IMG/VR virus record: IMGVR_UViG_3300025652_000249
Location: 1 to 34,282 of that record
From: a virus
Length of the DNA: 34,282 nt
Direction: 5' to 3' (one strand)
This document shows positions 12,429 to 21,592 of the stretch, piece by piece. Within the stretch, counting starts at the first letter, position 1; each line of letters begins with the position of its first letter. The translations under genes and the position numbers were made by a program. The notes below the pieces were generated by a model. It saw only the letters and a list, made by a program, of their open reading frames with translations, ran no database searches and was not told where the DNA came from.

Positions 12429-14110
12429 TGGAACTCAGAAACTACCAGAAAAAAGCTTTAGACAAAGCTCTCTGTTGGTTAGATAAGAAGATTACAAACC
12501 CACTCATCGTGCTCCCTACCGGAGCTGGTAAGACCGTTGTATTCACTACGCTAATCCAAGAGCTTTACAATCGGAATCCCTCTAGCAGATTCTTAATCAT
12601 TGCTCACCGGCAAGAACTCATATCACAAGCGGAAGAAAAGCTTCTAGCAGTTTGGCCGAATGCACCCTGCGGTGTGCTCGCTGCAAGCTTAAAAAGATTT
12701 GATAACACCGCGCCAATCATAATCGCCAGCCGAGATACGCTGGCCTCTAGGACAAGGCTTGATAAATCATTGCCGGTTGACTACATCATCATCGATGAGG
12801 CCCACCATGTAGGCCCAGACTTGGATAGTAGATACCGGAAGATCATCAATCACTTCGAAGAGATCGGGTGTCCAAAGGTCTTGGGTGTAACCGCTACGCC
12901 ATACCGGATGGGGCAAGGCTACATCTATGGGAAAAAGGATCACTTCTTTGAGGGCATTGCCCACTCAGTAACCATCCCTGAGCTCATCAAGGATAAGTAC
13001 TTGTGCCGGTTGTCAGCGTTTGCTGTAGCCAAGGAAGCTGTCATTGATGCGAGCAAGGCTAGGCTTAAGTTTAAGGGCGGTGATTATCGTGAGTCAGATC
13101 TAGAAGAGCTGGCAATGGTCGATAAGACTATTTATAACATCATTCAAGACTGGCTTGAGAAGGCTTATCTCAAAGGCAGAACCAGCACTGTATTCTTTTG
13201 TGTGACCGTTCTTCATGCTCAAAAGATGTGCATGTTTCTAAGACGCTCTGGTATCAGGGCTGCGTTTGTGACAGGTGAAACGCCCAAGGCTGAAAGGCAA
13301 AGTATTCTTGACAGCTTTGAGCGGGGAGATATTAACGCGCTTTGTAATGTCGCGGTCTTGACGGAAGGTTGGGATGCGCCAAGGACTGATTGCATTGCGA
13401 TCCTACGTCCGACCAAGTCGCTCGGGCTCTATGTCCAGATATGTGGCAGGGGTATGCGTACCTGGCCTGACAAAGAAGATTGCTTGCTTCTAGACTACGG
13501 CGGCAACATGGACCGGCATGGTTGCATTGACACTGCAACACCAAAAAGATCAGCAACAATAGAAGGAAATGCGATTTGGATCTGCAATGAATGCTTTAGT
13601 GTCAATGACATTGAGTACAGCCATTGCATTGCGTGTGATGCGGCCAAGCCTGTCGCAGAAGAACTTCCCGAATTAGATTTAATGGTTGGGGCTAAACCAG
13701 GGCCAGGTGGTCCGCCAGACTTGGTTGAAACAGACGAATCTGTTGAAGGGTATGTCCTTTCAGATGAGATCCCTGAATCAGCAAAGTCTGTTTACAGAAC
13801 AGACACAGTGACTTCGGTCCTCGCCAAGAAGAAGATCTCAAAGAATGGTAATGCTTATCTTAGCGTTGACTTCTCATGTCAAGGTGCTTACTGGCCTCAG
13901 TCAACCGCGCTCATGGTGGGTATGTACGGTAAGGCCGGTGAGATGGCAGCTATGAAGTGGAAGATCATGTCGAACCAAAACATTTATGTCCCAAGAGATA
14001 TAGATGAAGCTGTTAGGCTAATCAATGAAGGGGGCGCCTTCGACGAAGTGCGCGAAATAAACTTAAAGAAAGAGGGGAAATACTGGAATGTTATCGGCAT
14101 CAATATTTAA
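12428..14110 (+). CDS. superfamily II DEAH-box DNA helicase with C-terminal zinc ribbon
   Basis: 560 residues. Helicase motifs: LPTGAGKT (29-36, Walker A), AHRQE (60-64, motif Ia), IDEAHH (123-128, Walker B), GVTATP (154-159, motif III), TEGWDAPRTD (314-323, motif V) and VQICGRGMR (338-346, motif VI). After the core there is a four-cysteine zinc ribbon (WICNEC, C388 and C391; HCIAC, C402 and C405) and a C-terminal domain of about 110 residues with a globular look (SVYRTDTVTSVLAKKKISK). It resembles phage UvsW/Rad25-like or SSL2-type helicases used in recombination and replication restart. It overlaps the upstream gene by one base and the nuclease gene by 23 bases. Confidence 0.88.
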   Translation: MELRNYQKKALDKALCWLDKKITNPLIVLPTGAGKTVVFTTLIQELYNRNPSSRFLIIAHRQELISQAEEKLLAVWPNAPCGVLAASLKRFDNTAPIIIASRDTLASRTRLDKSLPVDYIIIDEAHHVGPDLDSRYRKIINHFEEIGCPKVLGVTATPYRMGQGYIYGKKDHFFEGIAHSVTIPELIKDKYLCRLSAFAVAKEAVIDASKARLKFKGGDYRESDLEELAMVDKTIYNIIQDWLEKAYLKGRTSTVFFCVTVLHAQKMCMFLRRSGIRAAFVTGETPKAERQSILDSFERGDINALCNVAVLTEGWDAPRTDCIAILRPTKSLGLYVQICGRGMRTWPDKEDCLLLDYGGNMDRHGCIDTATPKRSATIEGNAIWICNECFSVNDIEYSHCIACDAAKPVAEELPELDLMVGAKPGPGGPPDLVETDESVEGYVLSDEIPESAKSVYRTDTVTSVLAKKKISKNGNAYLSVDFSCQGAYWPQSTALMVGMYGKAGEMAAMKWKIMSNQNIYVPRDIDEAVRLINEGGAFDEVREINLKKEGKYWNVIGINI

Positions 14111-15176
14111 CAGGATAGATGAAGTTATCTCAGAGCAGAACGACAGGAACCGTGGACACATGGGGTTCAGTGGTATTGGCGATGATGATGAGAGAAAGAT
14201 TTGGCTCAACTTTCATTGGTGCTTAAGCTCCAGCTTTGACGGCAGAATGCTTAGGCTCTTTGATCTGGGCAATCGGATCGAGGATCAAGTCGTTGACTAC
14301 ATCAAGAGCACCAATGTCATTGGCGTTTCTCCGGTTGACAAAGATGGCAAGCAGTATCGTGCAAGCGCCCTTGGCGGACACTTCTCTGGTTCCTGCGATG
14401 GGTTTGTCAGAAAGGTTCTGCCAGAAGCAATGGAAGAAGTTCTGCTGCTCGAGGTCAAGAGCGCCAACGACAAACGGTTTAAGGAACTGTGCAAGCTGGC
14501 CGACTATCAGGGATGGAGTAAGACATATCAGTGGCAGATCCACTCTTACATGGGGATCTTTGGTGTCAAGAAGACGCTTGCTGTGGTGGTCAACAAAAAC
14601 AACAGCGAGATCTACTCTGAGATCATTGACTACAACCCTGAGATCTGGGATCAGGCACAGGAGAAAGCCAAGCGGATCATCGCTAGTGACGCGCCAGGTG
14701 ATGGCATGAACGAAAAGGATTGGCGATTGAAGAATGAATCGTCGGTGTATCGAGATGTCTATCTTGGCAAGCGACTACCAGCGTCCGTTAACTGCCGGAA
14801 CTGTAAGAGTTCTAAGGCGATCACGGAGTCCAATGGAGCCGTCTGGCGATGCTTTAGGTTTGGCAAGAACCTTACACTCGATGATCAAAGGAACGGCTGT
14901 AAGGACCACCTATGGATGCCTGCTCTGGTTCCTGCGGATCATCTGCCAGAGAAGAGCACTGAGGATAAGATCGCTTATCAATCAGGAATAGTTGTGTTCT
15001 TTAATACGGTATCTAAAGGGCTTGACAAACAGTCATTTAGCAGTCCCGAATTGCGAGAACTGTCGAAGGCTAACTTCGATCCTGATTTAATGATGGGGCC
15101 TAATCACATTCGGGAGAACTTTGATGCTGAGTTCGTAGCTGTGCATGTGATGGATGAGGATCGGATACCGTTCTAG
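14088..15176 (+). CDS. PD-(D/E)XK (RecB/Cas4-like) exonuclease with C-terminal cysteine cluster
   Basis: 362 residues. Nuclease motifs in order: LGNRIEDQV (60-68), FSGSCDGFV with D104, LLLEVKSAN with E122 and K124, and QWQIHSYM with Q150; this is the RecB/lambda-exonuclease-like order. A C-terminal zinc-like cluster follows (NCRNC, C236 and C239; C255; CKDH, C271 and H274). It should degrade or resect DNA ends and supply single strands for the Sak4-like annealing ATPase. It overlaps the helicase gene by 23 bases. Its last 77 bases are antisense to the end of the DUF1064 gene. Confidence 0.82.
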   Translation: MLSASIFNRIDEVISEQNDRNRGHMGFSGIGDDDERKIWLNFHWCLSSSFDGRMLRLFDLGNRIEDQVVDYIKSTNVIGVSPVDKDGKQYRASALGGHFSGSCDGFVRKVLPEAMEEVLLLEVKSANDKRFKELCKLADYQGWSKTYQWQIHSYMGIFGVKKTLAVVVNKNNSEIYSEIIDYNPEIWDQAQEKAKRIIASDAPGDGMNEKDWRLKNESSVYRDVYLGKRLPASVNCRNCKSSKAITESNGAVWRCFRFGKNLTLDDQRNGCKDHLWMPALVPADHLPEKSTEDKIAYQSGIVVFFNTVSKGLDKQSFSSPELRELSKANFDPDLMMGPNHIRENFDAEFVAVHVMDEDRIPF

Positions 15177-15528
15177 CTGGCCATTCTCTTGGGTCTTTAA
15201 TGATGTGAACAATGACGCCGGGGTGGAGTGCTTCGACCAGTTTCTTTTTTAGGGAGAAGATCTGGGTCACGATGCCCTTGGTGTCTTCCACGACATACTG
15301 GTCCTTGCACCAGTACCTAAAGTCTGCGATGTACTTGCAGATCTTCTTGCCTTCGACCACGCAATGATAAGGAACCTGGACTTCGACCTGTTCGATCTCG
15401 CCATCTTCCTCTTTGCCTTTCAGGATCTTGTATCTTGCAGCTTCAAGCTTTGAGTCAAACTTGATGCCATCGTACTCTACCTTCTGAGCAAAGTATTTTC
15501 CGGTCTTCTTTTTACGTTGTGGTAACAA
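15100..15528 (-). CDS. DUF1064 (PD-(D/E)XK nuclease / resolvase-like) protein
   Basis: 142 residues. DUF1064 features: KVEYDGIKFDSKLEAARY (16-33, with E29), YIADFRYW (66-73, D69), and VVEDTKG (79-85, D82-x-K84) followed by FSLKKKLVEALHPG. The family is a small PD-(D/E)XK nuclease thought to include phage Holliday-junction-resolvase-like or endonuclease proteins. The start is a TTG at 15528, four bases after the stop of the 1372-aa gene, without a strong ribosome binding site; a later start is possible. The C-terminal 25 residues (ARTVSDPHPSHAQLRTQ...) have no family look and are encoded antisense to the neighbouring nuclease gene. It is the last gene of the leftward structural block. Confidence 0.8.
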   Translation of the reverse strand: MLPQRKKKTGKYFAQKVEYDGIKFDSKLEAARYKILKGKEEDGEIEQVEVQVPYHCVVEGKKICKYIADFRYWCKDQYVVEDTKGIVTQIFSLKKKLVEALHPGVIVHIIKDPREWPARTVSDPHPSHAQLRTQHQSSPECD

Positions 15529-15532
15529 TAGA

Positions 15533-18500
15533 TTAGGAACCCATTAGTTTATCTAATTCTATATCTCGCAGTGCTTCTATGCCACGGTTAAATAATGATT
15601 GAGGTGGCGGAGGTGAAGGCGGTGGTACAGCACCAGGAATAGGTGGCGGCATGATGGAGCCCGGAGGTTGTGCCATCTGTTGTTGTCTTTCTTCAACAGC
15701 TTTTGGCGTGTATCTCATCTTAGAAAAATCTGCAAGACTAGATCCTATAGCCGTCATGTCAAATGGGTTTGAAACTTTATTGCTATCGCTTCTAATAGCT
15801 TCTGAAATTGTCTGACTGCTTGGGAAGAATGGAACAAATTGTTTTGCAAACAGTTCAGGAATATGAGGCGTCTTGGCTTTAGATAAAGACTTGTAAATAC
15901 TAGGCTTATCAATGCCAAGTTTTTCTGCATCATCGATAGCAACGCTTAGGTCTCGCAATGCTTTAAACCTTTGTTCGTTAGCAAGAATATAAGCTTTAGT
16001 TACAGCCGAAGCTTCGACTTTTCCTCTAGACTTTGCGACCTGGTTAAAGATCCTAGAGGCTTCTCTTACCTGTCGAGCGGCTTCGTACCCTCTATACTGT
16101 AGGGTTTTTTCTATATCAAGCTTAATGGTTTTAACACCGCTTAAAGCTTCAACAAACTTACCCGCAGCATCAATCCTAACACCTCTTTTGTTAACACCGG
16201 ACATTGCGTCTGCGCCCAAAGCCTGACCTATGGCCCTTGGAAAATCCTTTACATCGTAACCAATATAAGCCGGACTAGACACATCTCCCTTAAGAGATAT
16301 TGGGCTTATGCCTGGAGTTAAACCTTCTGCAAAATGAGCGAATCCTTTTGAAACCTTTAACCCAAGTGGGTCCGCATCGTTATATATCTGACCGCCATAA
16401 GCGTTTTTGTTTCGTCCAAGATTTAATATTTTTTCAGTAATAATTGACTCACTGAAAAACGGAGAAAAGAACTCACCACTACTTTCCCAGGCTGCATCAA
16501 GAGCTATATTTGAAAGATCTTTTTCTGCTGTAATGCCATTATTAACAGCATTAAATGCAGCTCTTGCTGGCTTAGTAAGATAGTCGTATGGGTTTGTGTA
16601 AGAAAAATTGTAAACCTCCGTGACATTGCCGTCCTTGTCAGAAGCGATTGGTATAAGTGTTGCATTCTTTTCCCAATCTTGAGCAAAAGATCTTTTAAAA
16701 GCATCTACTTGTTCTTGTGAAGATCCAGTGAGCATCATTGCAGAAGCGGAAAGACCGCCAGCTATGCCGCCATCTACAGCTAGACTTCCCATTAAACGCC
16801 TCATGCCAATAGATCTAATCTCTGGAGATTCGCTTGCTAATTCTTTAATCGACCGACCAATTACGTTTCCGCTGGTTCTGATTATCTCAGCAGGAAACGC
16901 AATGAAGTTTCCTAAAGGAGCTTTTCTTAAAGTTTTAATGAACTCAGGAACCCTAGCGTAGTTAGGCACTGTATCCTTTACGATCTCGGCAGCTTCTCTT
17001 TGAAGAAAGTTTTCAAGTTGATCGCCCTTAAGCTGACTTGGCGTTAACCCAGACTGTTGCAAATCAATAATGTTTCGAGCATCGGTTACAGGTATGTTAG
17101 TCGGGCTCTTGCTAAAGGCATCTCTTAGTCTGCCAAGCTCCATCTCATAGCTATATATTTTCCAAACATCATCAGATCCTTGGTATAACTTTCCAGAAAA
17201 TCTGTTTTGAGTGTTCTCCGCTGCGCTAAGAACTTTTCTCATGATGTTACCACCAAGCACGCCACTCTTGGCCTGCAAAGCATCCTTGAAAAGACTTTCA
17301 AACTCACCCATTTTTGCGTTGGAATTAACAATTCCAAGCTCAATCATCTTTCTGTAATACTCATCAATGGCTTGTTTTGAACCGGCCTTGGCGTTACTTC
17401 TTGGAAGACTTAATCCTTTATCAATACTTCCTGGAAGACTTAGTCCTTCACCAACTTTTCTTTGGCCTATTTGACTTAAGACTGTTTGCATGGAGTTTAA
17501 TAACGTTTCGCCATTTCCAAAATTGCCATTCTTTAACGCGAAGAAAGCTGCAGTCGTAGCGTTTCTTATCTGGGTAATAGGACTGTAGACCGTCTTTGCA
17601 ACCTGGGACATACCTTTTATCCCGAGAAAGGTTGCATACAGTTTATTTAAAGGGCCATCTCCCAAGGTTGTTTTAGCATCCTCAAGGGCTCTTAAGTAAT
17701 CTTTCTTGACGTACTTTCCTGCAAGTGGGCCAAACCTCATCTTCATTGATTCTGTTATTTCTCCAGTTGGATCTGGCGAACTAAAGCCAATCCTAGAGTA
17801 AGCACCAAGGTCTTCTGGCCGAGTAATCTGAACGTTATCAAGTATGAACTTGCTTTCAGGAGGCAAAGAATCATTGTACTTAAGAAGATTTTTAAAATAA
17901 CTTGCTTGAGACAACTGCTTTGATATCACATCAACAGTTTCAACGGCTTTAGTTCTCAACCCAATCCTTTGTTCTTCTAAACTTCTTTGCCTAATGACGC
18001 CATCTTCGTAAGAAGTTCCGTCCTTTCGGACTCTTCCGATGACATCAGATCCGCCAGAGTATTCTCCCAAGAAGTCTCTAATAGCTGGAAGATTATCCAA
18101 CTTCTTGTTTTTCAAAACTCCTTGCTTTACACCCTTTAATGTTTCTTCTTCAAACATCATGTTAGGTTTCATCTTTGCATTTGAAAACTGAACGTTACTT
18201 CTCATAACGTTTAGTTGAGATAAAGCCTGATCCGGAGTTAGCTCATCACCCGCCTGCCTGCTTGCTTCAATTATCTCTTCTTGAGCTGCTTTTATTTGTT
18301 CCATGCTGGGAACATATTCTTGAGAAGACTTAATGGTTCTATAAAGCCTAGTGCCATAATATTTTTGGTTTGTTTCCCCAATAGCTTTTACCAAAGCCTT
18401 GTTAAGATCTGGATCAAGGAACTGATCTTCTTTTGAAAGAGATGTAGAAAGATTGTCTATATACCCTCTGAAATCTTCAGCTGATCTTAAAAGACTGTAA

Positions 18501-19651
18501 TCTTTTTTGCCGAACAAAGACTTCATATCAGATGAAGCTATCTCTTTATCAAGGCTTTCAAGAATGCTTCTTCCTTGCTGTCTGACAAGCTCTCGACTTA
18601 CAGTCTTACCGCCTATCGTTCTGGGTTCAGCAAACATAAAGTCATTGAGAGCGTTTAATGCATATCTTTCATCTTCAGCGTTAAGCTTGCCAGCCTTCTT
18701 TAACGACTTTAATCCATTGTCTATTTCTTCAAAGCTGTTTCTTGCAAACTGATTGTCAGAAGATACTTGCTGCAACTTTATAGCATCAAGCTGCTTTGCC
18801 ACTTCATTTGGCATTTCGCCCTGAAACGTAAAGTTATTCTTTAACTTAGAGTATGCCTTATCAATCATTCTCTTTCGAAGTTGAGGATTTTCTAATCCCG
18901 AATTAACTCCAGTTAATTTGTATAAGGTTTCCTTATCTTTGACTGCACTCAATGCGCTTTCAGCTTTTTGAGCAGCCTTCTGAGCCATTGAAGTTCTTGA
19001 AACTGCGTCAGCAGTAGCGCCAATTCCAGCGCCAGCTAAACCTAGAATTTTTGGAGCACCAAGAACTATAGCTGCACCTTCAGCAGCAACCTTTAGCCTG
19101 TTGGTTAGTTCTGCAGCAGCTCTTTCAGATCCTTCTAACTGATCCGTATCTATTCTTTTGGTAGGTCCTCCATCAAAAAAGTCACCTAGAGTCTCAACGT
19201 CAGGTGTTGTTGCCAGTACATCAGCAGCGCCAAACGCGCCAAGTTGTCCTGCTTTACCTAGCTTGTATGCTTTGGCAGCTTTTGCAGCTAGTCCGCCTGG
19301 AACGGCGAACTGAGTAAGAAACTTAACAGCTTCACCTAAGCCGGTTGATGTTGTTGGCTTGAACTGCGAATAAAACTCTCTAACCGTTTCTGCTTGGTTT
19401 GTTTCTCCATCAGAAACGAAATCAATTATCTCCGCAGGGAAGCTTGCAAGTCCTTCAACCCCGCCAACCAATCCAGCGCCTATGGCTCTAGCTATTTCTC
19501 CTGGAGCGGAAACATCTTCTTCACCAAATTCAACTGCTCTTTCCTGTATAGGATTGTTGTCGTAAAAATTTTGAGCAGATTTTAAAGCAAAAGCTTTATC
19601 ATCCGTATCGACATCAACTGATCTTCCGTCAGGCAAATCTACAGTAATCAT
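15533..19651 (-). CDS. very large virion-associated protein, possible DNA-ejection protein (1372 aa)
   Basis: I recognise no catalytic domain. The N-terminus (MITVDLPDGRSVDVDTDDKA) is a small strand-rich head common in phage internal proteins, followed by hydrophobic alanine/glycine-rich stretches (IARAIGAGLVGGVEGLASFP, around 55-75; LKVAAEGAAIVLGAPKILGL, around 185-210) and a long mostly helical body. Another small hydrophobic patch (GGIAGGLSASAMMLTG) lies near residue 970. The C-terminus has a proline-rich region (PPPIPGAVPPPSPPPPQS). Length and position at the end of a tail-gene block resemble internal virion or ejection proteins of podoviruses. It overlaps the preceding gene's stop by one base. 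Confidence 0.6.
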   Translation of the reverse strand: MITVDLPDGRSVDVDTDDKAFALKSAQNFYDNNPIQERAVEFGEEDVSAPGEIARAIGAGLVGGVEGLASFPAEIIDFVSDGETNQAETVREFYSQFKPTTSTGLGEAVKFLTQFAVPGGLAAKAAKAYKLGKAGQLGAFGAADVLATTPDVETLGDFFDGGPTKRIDTDQLEGSERAAAELTNRLKVAAEGAAIVLGAPKILGLAGAGIGATADAVSRTSMAQKAAQKAESALSAVKDKETLYKLTGVNSGLENPQLRKRMIDKAYSKLKNNFTFQGEMPNEVAKQLDAIKLQQVSSDNQFARNSFEEIDNGLKSLKKAGKLNAEDERYALNALNDFMFAEPRTIGGKTVSRELVRQQGRSILESLDKEIASSDMKSLFGKKDYSLLRSAEDFRGYIDNLSTSLSKEDQFLDPDLNKALVKAIGETNQKYYGTRLYRTIKSSQEYVPSMEQIKAAQEEIIEASRQAGDELTPDQALSQLNVMRSNVQFSNAKMKPNMMFEEETLKGVKQGVLKNKKLDNLPAIRDFLGEYSGGSDVIGRVRKDGTSYEDGVIRQRSLEEQRIGLRTKAVETVDVISKQLSQASYFKNLLKYNDSLPPESKFILDNVQITRPEDLGAYSRIGFSSPDPTGEITESMKMRFGPLAGKYVKKDYLRALEDAKTTLGDGPLNKLYATFLGIKGMSQVAKTVYSPITQIRNATTAAFFALKNGNFGNGETLLNSMQTVLSQIGQRKVGEGLSLPGSIDKGLSLPRSNAKAGSKQAIDEYYRKMIELGIVNSNAKMGEFESLFKDALQAKSGVLGGNIMRKVLSAAENTQNRFSGKLYQGSDDVWKIYSYEMELGRLRDAFSKSPTNIPVTDARNIIDLQQSGLTPSQLKGDQLENFLQREAAEIVKDTVPNYARVPEFIKTLRKAPLGNFIAFPAEIIRTSGNVIGRSIKELASESPEIRSIGMRRLMGSLAVDGGIAGGLSASAMMLTGSSQEQVDAFKRSFAQDWEKNATLIPIASDKDGNVTEVYNFSYTNPYDYLTKPARAAFNAVNNGITAEKDLSNIALDAAWESSGEFFSPFFSESIITEKILNLGRNKNAYGGQIYNDADPLGLKVSKGFAHFAEGLTPGISPISLKGDVSSPAYIGYDVKDFPRAIGQALGADAMSGVNKRGVRIDAAGKFVEALSGVKTIKLDIEKTLQYRGYEAARQVREASRIFNQVAKSRGKVEASAVTKAYILANEQRFKALRDLSVAIDDAEKLGIDKPSIYKSLSKAKTPHIPELFAKQFVPFFPSSQTISEAIRSDSNKVSNPFDMTAIGSSLADFSKMRYTPKAVEERQQQMAQPPGSIMPPPIPGAVPPPSPPPPQSLFNRGIEALRDIELDKLMGS

Positions 19652-21588
19652 TAGGTTGCGGAAGCTCCTGGCAATGTGACTCTAGTTTGAGATCCCACAC
19701 CAGATGTACTAGGATCTGCCTTTTTCTCTCCTCCATAAGCAGAATTTACAGTATCTTCTATTTGTTCAACGGTCCCAGGCTTAAGTTGACCATTTGCATC
19801 AACTAACAAAGGGTTTTTGTAAGCGGCTGTAAACAAGCTGGCCCTGAAGGCTTCTTTACCGTCTGAGGACTTCAGTAAAAGACTTAAAGCTTCTTCGTCT
19901 TTTATTCCTGGGTTTATAGATTTTATAAGCTCATAGTTCTTTTCCATAGCCGTCTTGCCAGCCTGCTCATAATTCTTAAGCTTGGCCTGCTCAATCTCAT
20001 AGTCTCGCCCGCCTTCGTATACATCAGCAGCAAAGCTTCTAGGCACAAAGCCTTCTGTCGGCTTAGAGGCTCTTATCAAGCCAGCTCGAAGCTTCTTATC
20101 GGCAAGAAGACCGCCAACAACATCACCAGCTTTAGAAAGAAAGCTGGGTTCTGGCGGCGTTGGTGGTGGTTCCGTTATCGAAGCTTCTGCAGCGGCTTGG
20201 GCATCTATTGTAGCTTGGGCAGCAGCAGCCGCTTGAGCATCTATTGCCGCTTGATCTACAACTTCTTCATCGTCGCCAAGAAAGTTTGCGGCAGTAAGTG
20301 CTATTCCCGCTCCTCCGCCAACTGTTCCGGCGGTTAATGCAGCTTTCTGTTTTGTTGTCAGTGGCGGCTTGGCTAATGCTTCTATGCCGCCTCTTGCTGC
20401 GCGTGTACCGCCTGCTGCTGCGGCAGCTCGCTCCGAAGAAGAGGCCATAGGGATTACATTTCCAGAACGATCAAGAGGTATGCCTGGGTCTTGCATCTCG
20501 ACATCGGGTCTATCTCCAGATCTAACTCTTGGTCTAGGAGCGCCAGGATCAAGCATCTCTATACCACGCCTAGCACTAGGATCCATCATCGGAATATCGG
20601 GAGGAATCAAGTCATCTGCGCTTCTCATAACATCATCTTGAACGTCAGGAATATTATCAAGAGGGCTCCTGCCTCCTGCACCAAGAGATTGTTCAGCACT
20701 TCTAATAACATCATCTTCAAACTCAGGAATATCATCACCAGCTCTTCTTACATTTGCCGGTGACAAAACCCCGCCCATATCATCTATTCCTCCCTTAAGA
20801 CCAACACTGCCTTGTATAAGGTCCTCGGGAAGATCAAGACTTCTTGCATCTTCAGCGTCAATCTCGCCCCGCTTCAACGCATCAAGCGTCTTTTCAATCC
20901 AAGGGCCACCTGATTTCTTAAGGAAGAGTATGCTATCGATTAAAACACCGCCAAGAGATCCTCCCGCAAACTTAGGAACGATTGATGCAATGCCACCATT
21001 CGCAAATCCTTGCGCGGCCATTACCTGGGCGGCAAAGTCATCGCCATATGATTCAGCGACTCTTGCTCTAATAGCATCAGGATCTGGCTTCTGTCGAAGG
21101 TTGCTAATAGCACTAGCAACCTCCATAACTTCATCTGAAAACTGCGGTTCTTCATCTTCAAATAACCTTGGAACTTCTCCGGCAAGCCTAACGCCTTCAA
21201 ACGCCCCAGCAGATTTAGCACCTGTACCGGCGGCGTCTTTTAAGGTGTCAAACTTTTCCATTTGATTTACAAGCTTGGATCCTTTGACGCCAGCCTTCAT
21301 TAGTTTTGCAGCAGCATAGGCTGGCGGAAACGAAAGAAGCCCCATGGTCATATAATCAAGAGGGTCTGACGGATCAAAGATAATGTTAGTCAAGTCTCGA
21401 AGGTTCATTCCAGAACCTTGCTCAGTCTGCTCCATAGAGAAGAAGTCTTCAGCAACAAGACCGCCATCTTCAAACCCTTGAACAGGCGCAACACCCGCCA
21501 TGATACCGCTACCTTGGCGGGTCTGCGGTGTCTGAAACATAGGACGGTCATAGATTTCTGGACGGTACATCATATCTTGTCGGTTCAT
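19651..21588 (-). CDS. virion-associated protein with repeated acidic/proline segments (645 aa)
   Basis: No known domain recognised. The N-terminus has VQGFEDGGLVAEDFF (about 36-50), a GF-x-x-GG-x-V type segment that recurs in structural proteins of marine phages, and a second one, GFANGGIASIVPKFAGG, near residue 195. Around 270-400 there are imperfect repeats (DIPEFEDDVIRSAEQ, NIPDVQDDVMRSADD, then MLDPGAPRPRVRSGDRP and MQDPGIPLDRSG). A hydrophobic helix (AALTAGTVGGGAGIALTAAN) and an alanine/glutamine-rich stretch follow. It is probably part of the tail or internal ejection apparatus with its neighbours. It ends at the start codon of the 1372-aa gene. Confidence 0.6.
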   Translation of the reverse strand: MNRQDMMYRPEIYDRPMFQTPQTRQGSGIMAGVAPVQGFEDGGLVAEDFFSMEQTEQGSGMNLRDLTNIIFDPSDPLDYMTMGLLSFPPAYAAAKLMKAGVKGSKLVNQMEKFDTLKDAAGTGAKSAGAFEGVRLAGEVPRLFEDEEPQFSDEVMEVASAISNLRQKPDPDAIRARVAESYGDDFAAQVMAAQGFANGGIASIVPKFAGGSLGGVLIDSILFLKKSGGPWIEKTLDALKRGEIDAEDARSLDLPEDLIQGSVGLKGGIDDMGGVLSPANVRRAGDDIPEFEDDVIRSAEQSLGAGGRSPLDNIPDVQDDVMRSADDLIPPDIPMMDPSARRGIEMLDPGAPRPRVRSGDRPDVEMQDPGIPLDRSGNVIPMASSSERAAAAAGGTRAARGGIEALAKPPLTTKQKAALTAGTVGGGAGIALTAANFLGDDEEVVDQAAIDAQAAAAAQATIDAQAAAEASITEPPPTPPEPSFLSKAGDVVGGLLADKKLRAGLIRASKPTEGFVPRSFAADVYEGGRDYEIEQAKLKNYEQAGKTAMEKNYELIKSINPGIKDEEALSLLLKSSDGKEAFRASLFTAAYKNPLLVDANGQLKPGTVEQIEDTVNSAYGGEKKADPSTSGVGSQTRVTLPGASAT

Positions 21589-21592
21589 GACT

